From: Allobosea sp.
GTDB taxonomy: Bacteria; Pseudomonadota; Alphaproteobacteria; Rhizobiales; Beijerinckiaceae
NCBI GenBank assembly: GCA_024231975.1
Contig: JAAEQB010000050.1
Coordinates: 248,001 to 312,000 of the forward strand
Length of the DNA: 64,000 nt
Direction of reading: 5' to 3'
Of the stretch, positions 1-8,040 are shown piece after piece. The notes under the pieces were generated by a model. The model had not been told where the DNA came from. It did no database searches and saw only the letters and a program-made list of their open reading frames with translations. Both the position numbers and the translations under genes were made by a program. Each line of letters begins with the position of its first letter. The stretch's first letter is position 1.

Positions 1-488
1 ACGTCGGGAGAATGCCAATAAGCGCAGGAATAGGTCATGGTCTCGTCGAGCCAGAGCCGGTAGAAATCGGTCGGAATGTCGTAGTGATGCTTGACCTTCT
101 TGCCGGCGACGCCGAGCGGGTTGTGCATCCGCCAGCGCCGGATCTTGAAGCGGATCTTGCGGATAGCCGCCTGCAGCGGGTGCTTGCGCAGTTCGCCGCG
201 CTGGATCCAGAACAAGGTCAGGAGATCGTGGATGGTCGAGCCGTCCTCGAACTCGATCCGCTGGTCCATATAGCCTTCGGCCAGCGCCAGCTCGGGATTG
301 AGGAAGAGCTCGCGCTCGATCTTGGTATCCTTGAAGCGCACCGTCACCTCGCCGGCGACGACAGGCTTGCCGGCGAAGGTGAACTCGGTCCGCCCGGGCC
401 CGAAGACATGCCGCTGCCCGTCCGGCGCGATCACGGTCAGGCGCCCCTTGCGGATCGAGCGCTTCAGCAGTTTCGGCAACAGCAGCAT
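1..488 (-). CDS. Cyclopropane-fatty-acyl-phospholipid synthase family protein (3' part beyond left edge)
   Basis: This is the first 162 residues of a minus-strand gene that leaves the window at its left edge. The predicted product is an S-adenosylmethionine-dependent CFA synthase-like enzyme, a family that methylenates or methylates unsaturated acyl chains of membrane phospholipids. The family signature HHYDIPTDFYRLWLD is visible at residues 134-148, followed by MTYSCAYW at 151-158. Residues 1-130 form the family's N-terminal domain, including an EGYMDQRIEFEDGS segment. The ATG at 488 is the only good start. The SAM-binding domain and catalytic residues lie outside the window, so it cannot be separated from related C17 or fatty-acid methyltransferases. 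Confidence 0.85.
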   Translation of the reverse strand, partial: MLLLPKLLKRSIRKGRLTVIAPDGQRHVFGPGRTEFTFAGKPVVAGEVTVRFKDTKIERELFLNPELALAEGYMDQRIEFEDGSTIHDLLTLFWIQRGELRKHPLQAAIRKIRFKIRRWRMHNPLGVAGKKVKHHYDIPTDFYRLWLDETMTYSCAYWHSPD

Positions 489-632
489 GGTCAGGCAGGC
501 TCCGGTCGGTCGCGCGCAGGCTATTGGCTCGCCTGCCGTGCCGTAAACCCCGCATGCAATCAACCTGCTCTGCACGCGCAGCGCAGCCATGCTAAGGGCT
601 AGCCGCGAAGGCCCCCTCGAAACGGAGACCCG

Positions 633-1346
633 ATGTCCTGGCGTGATTTCTGGAACGGCGAGCACGCAATCTACGTCTCGGATCGCCACAAGACCCTGCA
701 TTATCGCCGCATCGCGCAGGATATCGCCGCCGCCGTCCCCTCCAGGGACGCAAGCGTGCTCGATGTCGGCTGCGGCGAGGCGCTCTCGGCCGATCTCGTC
801 GCCGCGGCGAGCGGCCGGCTGATCCTCTGCGAAGCCGCTCCAACCGTCCGCGAGAAATTAAGAGCCCGCTTTGGCAGGCTCGCCAATCTCTCTGTCGTAT
901 CGCCGGAAGAGGTCGAGGCGCTGCCGGATGATTCGCTCGACCTCATCGTCGCCAACTCGCTGATCCAGTATCTGAGCGAGGACGAACTGAAGCGGGCGCT
1001 CGCCACCTGGCTCGCCAAGCTGAAGCCCGGCGGCGAGCTCATCCTCGCCGACGTGATCCCGCCCGGCCTCTCGCCTTTGACCGACGCAACCGAACTGCTC
1101 GGCTTCGCCTGGCGCGGCGGCTTCCTCGTCGCTGCGCTCGGCGGGCTGGTGCGCACCGTCTTCTCGGATTATCGCAAGCTGCGGGCGCAATACGGGCTGT
1201 CGACCTACAGCGCCGTCGGCATCACCGCGTTGATCGAGGCCGCCGGCTTCGAGAGCGTCACACGCATTACGAATTTCGGCCATAACCCCCACCGCATGGC
1301 CTTCTCGGCCCGCAAGCCGCTCGCATCGGAGGTTCCGACGCCATGA
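633..1346 (+). CDS. Class I SAM-dependent methyltransferase
   Basis: A 237-residue protein with a Rossmann-like methyltransferase fold. SAM-binding motif I, VLDVGCGEA, is at residues 42-50, and a later LKPGGELILADV segment matches post-motif III of methyltransferase family 11. The substrate cannot be told from sequence. The start has an upstream GGAG at a suitable distance. The stop overlaps the start of the next gene (ATGA), so the two are translationally coupled. It is divergent from the CFA synthase-like gene, and the 144 bases between them must hold both promoters. Confidence 0.85.
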   Translation: MSWRDFWNGEHAIYVSDRHKTLHYRRIAQDIAAAVPSRDASVLDVGCGEALSADLVAAASGRLILCEAAPTVREKLRARFGRLANLSVVSPEEVEALPDDSLDLIVANSLIQYLSEDELKRALATWLAKLKPGGELILADVIPPGLSPLTDATELLGFAWRGGFLVAALGGLVRTVFSDYRKLRAQYGLSTYSAVGITALIEAAGFESVTRITNFGHNPHRMAFSARKPLASEVPTP

Positions 1347-1840
1347 CCTCGCTCGCGCTCGCACTCACCGTCGTCACATTAGCCCTGGCCGGCGCCATGG
1401 CCGGCTTCTTCTATGCCTATTCGATGTCGGTGATGTGGGCGCTGGATGCGGTTGATCCGAAAGCCGCGATCGCCTCGATGCAGAGCATCAACATCGTCGT
1501 GCGCAACGCCATCTTCTTCCCGGCCTTCTTCGGCACGCCGGTGCTGGCGCTGGTCGCAGCCGGGCTGTGGTGGAAACAGGACGCTGGACAGGTCGCGCTG
1601 CTGCTGGCGCTCGCGGCCATCGTCTATCTGGCCGGCGCCTTCCTGCTCACCATCCTCGCCAACGTGCCGATGAACGAGGCGCTCGCCATCGCCACGATCC
1701 CGACCGATCCAGAGCAGGCGCGGGCGCTGTGGCAGAACTATTCCCGCCCGTGGACGCTGTGGAACCATGTCCGCACGCTCGCGAGCTTCGTTACCCTGCT
1801 GCTGGTCGGCTGGGCGCTCTACGCTGCCGGTCAGGCCTGA
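1343..1840 (+). CDS. DUF1772 family four-helix membrane protein
   Basis: A 165-residue integral membrane protein with about four hydrophobic segments, near residues 5-30, 50-75, 82-105 and 142-163. The N-terminal GFFYAYSMSVMWALD and the central NIVVRNAIFFPAFFGTP segments match DUF1772, a family that includes anthrone-oxygenase-like proteins. No biochemical role should be read from the name. Its ATG overlaps the stop of the preceding methyltransferase gene by four bases, so the two genes are almost certainly cotranscribed. It converges on the gtrA-like gene with no gap. Confidence 0.75.
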   Translation: MTSLALALTVVTLALAGAMAGFFYAYSMSVMWALDAVDPKAAIASMQSINIVVRNAIFFPAFFGTPVLALVAAGLWWKQDAGQVALLLALAAIVYLAGAFLLTILANVPMNEALAIATIPTDPEQARALWQNYSRPWTLWNHVRTLASFVTLLLVGWALYAAGQA

Positions 1841-2245
1841 TCACGCGCTTTCGCGATCGGCGAAGGAGAAGAATTTGTGCCCGGCGAAGGTGAAGATCAT
1901 CACGATCAGCGTGGTGACCACCTGCATCGGTAGATAAGGCAGCCCAGCGACCTTGACGAAGAGGTGCATAAGCACGCCGGTGAGCAGGAAGCCGCCGAAG
2001 GCGATCAGGCCGAAGCGCCAGCTCGCCTCGCCATGGGTCCGCGTCGCCTCGAAGGTCAGCCAGCGGTTCAGCGCGTAAGAGACGACGCCGCCGAGCACGA
2101 AGCCGGCGAGCGACGCCAGAACGGGATCGACCCGGCCGAGCTCGACCAGGCCGATCAGCAATCCGTAATGCGCGACCGCCGCCATCACGCCCGAAAAGGC
2201 ATAGGCGATGACCTGGCGCGTATGGCGGGGAAGGCGGTTCAGCAT
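1841..2245 (-). CDS. GtrA family membrane protein
   Basis: A 134-residue protein with four transmembrane helices arranged as in the GtrA/DPMS family. These proteins are thought to flip or present polyprenyl-phosphate sugars for cell-envelope glycosylation. Typical family features are FSGVMAAVAHYGLL in helix 1, SYALNRWLTFEA after helix 2 and FAGHKFFSF at the C-terminus. No partner glycosyltransferase is adjacent. The ATG at 2245 sits inside the 3' arm of a perfect 14-bp inverted repeat (2237-2274), which could hide the ribosome binding region in the mRNA. Confidence 0.85.
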   Translation of the reverse strand: MLNRLPRHTRQVIAYAFSGVMAAVAHYGLLIGLVELGRVDPVLASLAGFVLGGVVSYALNRWLTFEATRTHGEASWRFGLIAFGGFLLTGVLMHLFVKVAGLPYLPMQVVTTLIVMIFTFAGHKFFSFADRESA

Positions 2246-2274
2246 CCGGGATGCCTATACCCCGGATGCTGAAC
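2237..2274. promoter_or_regulatory. Perfect 14-bp inverted repeat spanning the gtrA-like start codon
   Basis: The arms are GTTCAGCATCCGGG (2237-2250) and its exact complement (2261-2274), separated by a 10-base loop. On the minus strand the start codon of the GtrA-like gene (2245-2243) lies in the distal arm. There is no T-run after the stem, so an intrinsic terminator for the upstream aztD-like gene is less likely than a stem that affects gtrA translation, or a bound operator. Confidence 0.6.
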
Positions 2275-2290
2275 GGAAGCCTACGGCTAT

Positions 2291-3589
2291 TCAGCCCGCA
2301 TCGCTGCCGGCGAGATTGGCCGGCATGCCGTCGACGGGCAGGTCGAGCGCCTGCTTCAGCGTCTCCAAATTGTATTCGCGGATGCGGCCATTCGTGGGGT
2401 CGCTCACATAGGCGCTGCCGCCGACCACCGCGAGCGAAGGCGTCGGCGTCTTCGCGCCATACTGGCAGTCGAAGGCCGGCACGGCGTCGAAGCTGGCAAG
2501 CTCCTTCCAGGCGGCAACCTCATAAACCCGAAGCTTGCCGTCCGGCGTCAGATTGGCGAGCCGCCGGCCATTGGCGGAGAGTTCGAACTGGCAGGCCGAC
2601 TGGCCGACCGGCACCGGCAGGACATCGGCGGAGGTTAGCGACTTGGCGGCCGGGTCGACCCGAAGCAGACCGTCATAGGGAGAGGTCTTACCGTAATTGG
2701 CGACCATGAACTTGGCCCCGGCCTTCGCCTTGATCGCGCTGATCCGGCGCTCATCCGGATAGGCAAGCTTGTGCGCGCTGAACTTGGCCCCGGCCTGCGA
2801 CAGCACCAGCATGCCGCCGCCCTCCCCTTCGGCGCAGCCGAAGACATGGCGGCCATCGGCGGCGGCATGGCCGTGATAGAGCTTGCAGGAGGCCTCGGGC
2901 TTGGCCGGATCGTTGAAAGTCGCGAGCTTCGCCCAGCCGCCCTTGGTCCGGTCTAGGATCTCGAATCCGTCCGGCCGCGACGAAGCGCTCTTGTCCTCGC
3001 CCTTCACATAGACCGGGTTCGGCACCGACATCAGCCAGCGCCCCTCGCCGAGCGGCACGACGATACCGTGCTGCGGCCCCGGGCTCGGCCACTCCGTCAG
3101 CGCCGGCTTGTCCTTGGAAAGCTCGTTGATCGCGACCAGCACTGCCTTCGCCGTGCTCTGCCCGTCCCAGGGGCGGATGCCGTCATAGAACAACGCGAGC
3201 TGGCCATGGCCGGAGATGACATGGGCTGGCTTCTGGCCGGTCAGCGTCAGGTCGAGCAGCTTTACCGCCCCCTTCTCGATGTCGTTGTGGTCGCCATGCG
3301 ACTCGATCGTCAGGCCGGTGTCGAGGAAGCGGAGCGTGCCGGCATCATCGCCGGTCTTGATCACGACGAAGCGGCCACCCTGCACGGTGGCGAAACCGGG
3401 ATTGGCCTTAGGGACGTCGAAGCTGTGCGTGACCTCGCCGCTGTCGAGATCGAGCACGCGCACGACCGGCTTCTCATGGTCGGCGAAGACCAGCCGGCCG
3501 CGCAGCACGGCATGGTCATGGGCGAGGGCCGGCAGGCTCGACAGCACGGCCGAGATGGCGAGCGAGGACAACAGGGAAAGCGGACGCAT
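2291..3589 (-). CDS. aztD: AztD-like periplasmic zinc metallochaperone
   Basis: A 432-residue exported protein with a Sec signal peptide (MRPLSLLSSLAISAVL up to about ALA) followed at once by HDH at the mature N-terminus. The rest is a repeated beta-strand pattern consistent with a propeller. Histidine-rich loops such as ESHGDHND, SGHGQ, GPQHG and LYHGHAA resemble the zinc sites of AztD. In Paracoccus, AztD hands zinc to the binding protein AztC. The neighbour is a COG0523 zinc GTPase behind a Zur-like box, which supports a role in zinc limitation. No aztABC transporter genes are in the window. The start at 3589 is chosen because GGAG lies six bases upstream; a second ATG at 3592 and a long N-terminal extension are less likely. 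Confidence 0.75.
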   Translation of the reverse strand: MRPLSLLSSLAISAVLSSLPALAHDHAVLRGRLVFADHEKPVVRVLDLDSGEVTHSFDVPKANPGFATVQGGRFVVIKTGDDAGTLRFLDTGLTIESHGDHNDIEKGAVKLLDLTLTGQKPAHVISGHGQLALFYDGIRPWDGQSTAKAVLVAINELSKDKPALTEWPSPGPQHGIVVPLGEGRWLMSVPNPVYVKGEDKSASSRPDGFEILDRTKGGWAKLATFNDPAKPEASCKLYHGHAAADGRHVFGCAEGEGGGMLVLSQAGAKFSAHKLAYPDERRISAIKAKAGAKFMVANYGKTSPYDGLLRVDPAAKSLTSADVLPVPVGQSACQFELSANGRRLANLTPDGKLRVYEVAAWKELASFDAVPAFDCQYGAKTPTPSLAVVGGSAYVSDPTNGRIREYNLETLKQALDLPVDGMPANLAGSDAG

Positions 3590-3623
3590 CATGGTCTCCA
3601 GGATAGGCGGTAAGGAATGAGGT

Positions 3624-4838
3624 TCAGGCGGCGGTGGCCCGGCGCCAGGCCGGGAACGGGTCGGGCAGATCGCGATAACGCTCGGGCTTGAAGGCGATGG
3701 TCGGCGTCTCGCCGAGCAGGCAGGCATCGAGCCCGGCGCGGATGGCCTGTTCGTCCATGCCCGAGCCGATGAAGACCAGCTCCTGCCGGCGATCGCCCCA
3801 GACCGAGTGCCAGTGCCGGTTCAGGATGGCGCGCCATTCGGGATGATCGGGCCAGCGCGGGCGCGGCACGGCGGCCCACCAGAAGCCCATCGCCTCGGTT
3901 CGGCAGATGCTGCCTGCGAGCGACATCTCGCCGACCCATTCCGGCCGGGTCGCCAGCCAGAAATGGCCCTTGGCCCGGATCAGCCCCGGCCAGGTCCGGG
4001 CGAGGAAGGCGTTGAACTTTTCCGGATGGAACGGCCGGCGCGCCCGGTAGACGAAGGAGGAAATGCCGTATTCCTCGGTCTCCGGCACATGGTCTTTGAA
4101 GCCGTAGAGCTCCTTGTGCCAGAGCGGGTGCTCCTGCGCCTTCTCATGGTCGAACAGGCCGGTATCGAGGATCTGATCGAGCGCCACGCGGCCGAAATCG
4201 GCCTCGATCAGCCGCGCATCCGGGTTGAGCGCCCGGATGACCAATCTCGCCTGCGCCACCGCCTCCGGCCCGGCATCGCCGACCTTGTTGAGCACGACGA
4301 CATCCGCGAATTCGATCTGCTCGACCAGCAGGTCGACGAGCGTGCGCTCGTCGCCCTCGCCGGCCGTCTCGCCGCGTTCGCGCAGGAAGTCGCGCGAGCC
4401 GTAATCCCTAAGCAGGTTCACCGCATCGACCACCGTCACCATGGTGTCGAGCCGGGCGAGGTCGGAGAGCGAGAAGCCGTCCTCGTCGCGGAATTCGAAG
4501 GTCGCGGCGATCGGCAGCGGCTCGGCGATGCCGGTGCCCTCGATCAGCAGGTAGTCGAAGCGCCCGTCGCGGGCGAGCCGACCGACTTCGGCGAGGAGAT
4601 CGTCGCGCAAGGTGCAGCAGATGCAGCCATTGCTCATTTCGACCAGCTTTTCGTCGGTGCGAGAGAGATCGCCGCCGCCGGCCCGGACGAGGTCGGCGTC
4701 GATGTTCACCTCGCTCATGTCGTTGACGATGACCGCGACCTTGCGGCCCTCGCGATTGTTGAGGACGTGGTTGAGCAGCGTCGTCTTGCCGGCGCCGAGA
4801 AAGCCGGAAAGCACGGTGACAGGAAGGCGGCCATCCAT
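3624..4838 (-). CDS. zigA: COG0523 (CobW/ZigA-like) zinc metallochaperone GTPase
   Basis: A 404-residue G3E GTPase. The P-loop GFLGAGKT is at residues 12-19, the metal-binding CxCC motif (NGCICC) ends near residue 75, and VVLNKVGD is the NKxD-type guanine specificity motif. The C-terminal CobW_C domain (about residues 255-400) ends in a conserved FIG-like strand and FPAWR. ZigA-type members are induced by zinc starvation and deliver zinc to client enzymes. The internal ATG at 4838 is preferred because it has TGAGG about eight bases upstream, while the ATG at 4850 abuts the Zur-like box with no room for a binding site. It is followed by the aztD-like gene 34 bases downstream, probably in one operon. 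Confidence 0.85.
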   Translation of the reverse strand: MDGRLPVTVLSGFLGAGKTTLLNHVLNNREGRKVAVIVNDMSEVNIDADLVRAGGGDLSRTDEKLVEMSNGCICCTLRDDLLAEVGRLARDGRFDYLLIEGTGIAEPLPIAATFEFRDEDGFSLSDLARLDTMVTVVDAVNLLRDYGSRDFLRERGETAGEGDERTLVDLLVEQIEFADVVVLNKVGDAGPEAVAQARLVIRALNPDARLIEADFGRVALDQILDTGLFDHEKAQEHPLWHKELYGFKDHVPETEEYGISSFVYRARRPFHPEKFNAFLARTWPGLIRAKGHFWLATRPEWVGEMSLAGSICRTEAMGFWWAAVPRPRWPDHPEWRAILNRHWHSVWGDRRQELVFIGSGMDEQAIRAGLDACLLGETPTIAFKPERYRDLPDPFPAWRRATAA

Positions 4839-4854
4839 CTCGGACCTCATATTT

Positions 4855-4869
4855 TGTTACGTTGTAACA
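4855..4869. promoter_or_regulatory. Zur-box-like palindrome
   Basis: TGTTACGTTGTAACA is a perfect inverted repeat (TGTTAC/GTAACA, 3-base spacer), 17-31 bases upstream of the chosen zigA start. It fits the TGTTAtattATAACA-like Zur operators known in Rhizobiales. The genes it precedes are of the zinc-homeostasis type, which makes Zur the likely regulator. No zur gene is in the window. Confidence 0.7.
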
Positions 4870-4981
4870 TTTCATAGCGAGAGCGGATTGCGGACGCAAG
4901 GCTGCCGTGCAGGCGCGTCGCTGGCCTTCCACAACGCGCGCCCTAAGCTCGCCCTCTCGCGCCGATGGAGGAGCCCGCGCC

Positions 4982-6364
4982 ATGATCGAGATCGACTTGC
5001 TGGTGCGCGCCGAATTCCTCTATCCGGTCAGCCCGGGCATGCCGGTGATCCCCAACAGCGAGGTTGCGATCGCCGGCGGGCGCATCCTCCATGCCGGTCC
5101 GCGCCAGCCTGAGGGGCACTGGGCGCCCGCTCGCACGCTCGACGGCGCCGGGCGGGCCGTCCTGCCCGGCTTCGTCAACTGCCATTCGCACGCCGCGTCA
5201 TTGGTCTTCCGCAGCCAGACCGACGACCACGCCGCCAAGGCAGCGCTGCTCGAAGTCGCCTTCCGGATGGAGAAGGACATGACGGAGGACGAGTGGGCGC
5301 TACTGGCGGAGGCCGGCTGCGCCGACATGCTCCAGTCCGGCATCACCACCATCAACGACATCTGGTACGCGCCGCACCGGCTCGCCGAAACGGTCGAGTC
5401 TTGCGGCCTGCGCGCGCAGATCGCCCACAAGGTCTTCGACGTCCGCCTGCATGAGCTCTGGCGCGGCGACTACACCCATCATCCCGATATCGGCGAGGAG
5501 CGCCTGCGCGACGGCGTCGCCTTCGCCGAGCGCTGGCATGGCGCCGCCGACGGCCGCATCACCGCACGCATCGGCACGCACGCCACCGACACCTGCTCGG
5601 CCGAACTACTAAGGACGGCCCGCGCCGAGGCGAGCCGGCTCGGCATCGGCATGCATATCCACGCGGCACAAAGCATTGCCGAGGTCGATCAGATCAAGGC
5701 GGCCCATGGCTGCGGTCCGGTCGAGTTCCTCAGGGATGTCGGCATGCTCGGCCCGGATGTCGTGCTGGCCCATCTCGTCTTCGCTGGAGTGGGCGATCTC
5801 GACGCCGTCGAAGAGAGCGGCGCGGCCTACGCCCATTGCCCGACGATTTATCCGCGCCGCGGCCGCTACCCGCCGCTCGAAGACATCATGGCGCGCGGCA
5901 TTCCAACCGGCTTCGCCACCGATTGGATGCTGAACGACCCGTTCGAGGGCATGCGCAACGCCCTCAACGCGATGCGGCTGCGCCTGGGCAGCCCGACCGC
6001 CCTCTCCTGCGCGCAGGCGCTGGAACTGCACACGATCGGCGCTGCCCGCGTCATGGGCCTGCAGGACGAGATCGGCTCGCTGGAGCCGGGCAAGAAGGCC
6101 GACCTGATCATGGTCGACATCGATCGCCCGCACCTGCAGCCTTATTACGGCGACTATGCCGCGCTGGTCTATTACGCACGGGCAAGCGACGTGGTGACCA
6201 GCATCATCGACGGCACGATCGTCGTGGAGGATGGCCGCCCGACCCGCCTCGACCGCGAGCGGACGATGGCGCGGATCAGGGAGAAGGTCCCGGGCTGGCG
6301 CGGAAAGCTGGCGGTGCTCGGCAGCCGGGCGGTGTTCGGGCCGGGCTGTCCGTGCTGCGGTTGA
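4982..6364 (+). CDS. Amidohydrolase family protein (chlorohydrolase/deaminase-like)
   Basis: A 460-residue metal-dependent hydrolase of the TIM-barrel amidohydrolase superfamily (TrzN/AtzB/MtaD-like subgroup). The first metal-binding motif VNCHSH is at residues 66-70, a second GMHIHAAQ lies near residue 225, and the catalytic Asp region is FATDWMLNDP. The C-terminus re-enters the small beta domain (GSLEPGKKADLIMVD) and ends in a cysteine-rich PGCPCCG. The substrate is probably an aminated ring or nucleoside-like compound but cannot be named. A GGAGGAG eight bases upstream fixes the start; in-frame sequence further 5' is not needed. The gene is solitary, divergent from zigA and convergent with arsR. 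Confidence 0.8.
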   Translation: MIEIDLLVRAEFLYPVSPGMPVIPNSEVAIAGGRILHAGPRQPEGHWAPARTLDGAGRAVLPGFVNCHSHAASLVFRSQTDDHAAKAALLEVAFRMEKDMTEDEWALLAEAGCADMLQSGITTINDIWYAPHRLAETVESCGLRAQIAHKVFDVRLHELWRGDYTHHPDIGEERLRDGVAFAERWHGAADGRITARIGTHATDTCSAELLRTARAEASRLGIGMHIHAAQSIAEVDQIKAAHGCGPVEFLRDVGMLGPDVVLAHLVFAGVGDLDAVEESGAAYAHCPTIYPRRGRYPPLEDIMARGIPTGFATDWMLNDPFEGMRNALNAMRLRLGSPTALSCAQALELHTIGAARVMGLQDEIGSLEPGKKADLIMVDIDRPHLQPYYGDYAALVYYARASDVVTSIIDGTIVVEDGRPTRLDRERTMARIREKVPGWRGKLAVLGSRAVFGPGCPCCG

Positions 6365-6712
6365 TCACACGTCGATCTTGATCCGCGGCACCGACGGGTC
6401 GCGCCGCGCCGTCTCGATCACGCTGTCGAGCAGGCCGGGAAAGCGCCGCTCGAACTCCTCGCGGCGGATGCTGAGGAAGCGCACCGTGCCCTCCGCCCGC
6501 GAGCGCGTGATCCCCGCCTCGCGCAATTTGGCAAAATGGTAGGAGAGCAGCGAGGGCGAGGCGAGCTCAGTGAAGGCGCCGCAGCGCGCCTTGTCGACCT
6601 CGTCGCAATCGGCGAGCGAGACCAGGATGCCGAGCCGGATCGGATCGCCCAGCGCCGCGAACACGTCGGCCGGCACGACGTCCTCGATCTCGGGATGGAA
6701 GAGCTGCTTCAT
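6365..6712 (-). CDS. ArsR-family winged-helix repressor
   Basis: A 115-residue regulator with the ArsR core: DVFAALGDPIRLGILVSL near the N-terminus, then the recognition helix region SPSLLSYHFAKLREAGI, then the wing RAEGTVRFLSI. There is no clear metal-binding cysteine pair in the recognition helix; two cysteines (ADCDEVDKARC) lie before it. The ATG at 6712 is preferred over a TTG at 6748. The gene is divergent from an MFS exporter, with two copies of the same 16-bp palindrome in the gap, so it probably represses both genes and responds to a compound the exporter removes. Confidence 0.85.
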   Translation of the reverse strand: MKQLFHPEIEDVVPADVFAALGDPIRLGILVSLADCDEVDKARCGAFTELASPSLLSYHFAKLREAGITRSRAEGTVRFLSIRREEFERRFPGLLDSVIETARRDPSVPRIKIDV

Positions 6713-6750
6713 CACCTCACGCTTAATTGCCCCGGCCGCTCCTGACAAGT

Positions 6751-6766
6751 TTCAATGATCCTTGAA
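6751..6766. promoter_or_regulatory. Palindromic operator copy 1 (ArsR/MFS gap)
   Basis: TTCAATGATCCTTGAA is a near-perfect 16-bp palindrome. It occurs again at 6802-6817 and not elsewhere that I noticed. Its position between the divergent repressor and exporter genes suggests it is an ArsR-family binding site. Confidence 0.7.
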
Positions 6767-6801
6767 TTTAGGATTGACTCATGGTCGGCCGGCGCCCATG
6801 A

Positions 6802-6817
6802 TTCAACGATCATTGAA
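6802..6817. promoter_or_regulatory. Palindromic operator copy 2 (ArsR/MFS gap)
   Basis: TTCAACGATCATTGAA matches copy 1 at 14 of 16 positions. The centres are 51 bases apart, about five helical turns, so bound dimers could face the same side of the DNA. It ends 32 bases before the MFS start codon. Confidence 0.7.
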
Positions 6818-6849
6818 ATAGTCGGCAACTCCCCACGGAGCGCATTGCC

Positions 6850-8040
6850 ATGGATATCCGTCTCCTCCTGCTGGCCGGCGGCGCCTTCGCCATCGGCACG
6901 GGCAGCCTCGTCATCACCGGCATCCTGCCCAATCTCGCCGCCGCCTTCGGCGTCAGCGTCGACACCGCCGGCCTGCTGATCTCGATCTTCGCCATCGCCT
7001 ACGCCATCGGCTCGCCGGTGCTCTCGACGCTGTTCGGCAATCTCGACCGCAAGCTCGTGCTGGTTGGCTCGCTCACCGTCTTCACGCTGGCCAATCTCGT
7101 CGCCGCCTTCACCACCGACTTCACCTGGCTGATGCTGGCGCGCATCGTCATGGCGCTCGGCTCCGGTGTGTTCATGCCGGCGGCGAACGCCGTCGCCGTC
7201 GCTTTGGCGCCGCCCGATCGCCGGGCCCGCGCCATCGCGCTGGTCACCGGCGGCATGACGGTGTCGCTGATCCTCGGCGTGCCGCTCGGCACTGCCGTCG
7301 CCACGCTCGGCTGGCACTTCGCCTTCCTCGTCGTGGCTCTGTTCGGCGCGCTCGCCCTCGCCGGCCTGCTGCTCAAGATGCCCGCCGGCCTGCCGCGCGG
7401 CGCCAACACGCTCGCCGAGCGGCTGCAGGTCGCGCGCCGCGGCGACGTGCTGCTCGCACTCGGCACCACCGCGCTTTGGACCACCGGCGCCTTCACGCTC
7501 TACACCTATGTCGCGCCTTTCCTATCGGCCCATGCTGGCATCTCCGGCCATTGGCTCAGCGCGACGCTCGTGCTGACCGGCATCGGCTCGGCGCTGGGCA
7601 ACCAGCTCGGCGGCCAGGCCAGCGACCGCTTCGGCCCCGTGCCGACGCTGACATTCGTGCTGATCCTGCTCGCAGCCTCGCTCGCCGCCGCCTCGCTCGT
7701 CGCGGTGACGCTGCCGCCGGCAGTGGCTATCTTCGTGCTGCCGGTGGTCCTGATGATCTGGAGCGGCGCCGGCTGGGCCGGCCATCCCTCGCAGATGTCG
7801 CGCCTCGCCGCGATGGCGCCCGAGACGGCCGTGGTCGCGCTCTCGCTCAACGCCTCGGCGCTCTATATCGGCATTGCGGCGGGCGCCGCGCTCGGCCAGC
7901 AGGTGCTGCGTCACGGCGCCTCCTGGCAGCTCGGCTTCGTCGGAGCCGCCTGCGAGCTCGGCGCGCTCGGCCTGCTGCTGATCGCGACGCAGCGGCGCAA
8001 GCGCGCTGCCGCGCAGGCGCTCAGGACGGCCGCCCTGTAG
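6850..8040 (+). CDS. MFS transporter (DHA1-type drug/sugar exporter)
   Basis: A 396-residue major facilitator with about 12 predicted helices. The loop 2-3 region (LSTLFGNLDRKLVLVGSL) corresponds to motif A, and VTGGMTVSLILGVPLGTAVA matches antiporter motif C in helix 5. Such AraJ/YdhP-like exporters remove small molecules by proton exchange. It is divergent from the ArsR-family repressor and shares a double operator with it. Its last 20 bases overlap the convergent gene 8021-8569. Confidence 0.85.
   Translation: MDIRLLLLAGGAFAIGTGSLVITGILPNLAAAFGVSVDTAGLLISIFAIAYAIGSPVLSTLFGNLDRKLVLVGSLTVFTLANLVAAFTTDFTWLMLARIVMALGSGVFMPAANAVAVALAPPDRRARAIALVTGGMTVSLILGVPLGTAVATLGWHFAFLVVALFGALALAGLLLKMPAGLPRGANTLAERLQVARRGDVLLALGTTALWTTGAFTLYTYVAPFLSAHAGISGHWLSATLVLTGIGSALGNQLGGQASDRFGPVPTLTFVLILLAASLAAASLVAVTLPPAVAIFVLPVVLMIWSGAGWAGHPSQMSRLAAMAPETAVVALSLNASALYIGIAAGAALGQQVLRHGASWQLGFVGAACELGALGLLLIATQRRKRAAAQALRTAAL

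Noticed and set aside
12..602. 196-codon plus-strand frame at the left edge
   Set aside because: The minus strand encodes a CFA synthase-like protein over the same bases with a strong family signature.
3590..3727. 45-residue N-terminal extension of the AztD-like protein
   Set aside because: It would overlap the end of the zigA gene and push the signal peptide inside the protein. The ATG at 3589 has a good ribosome site.
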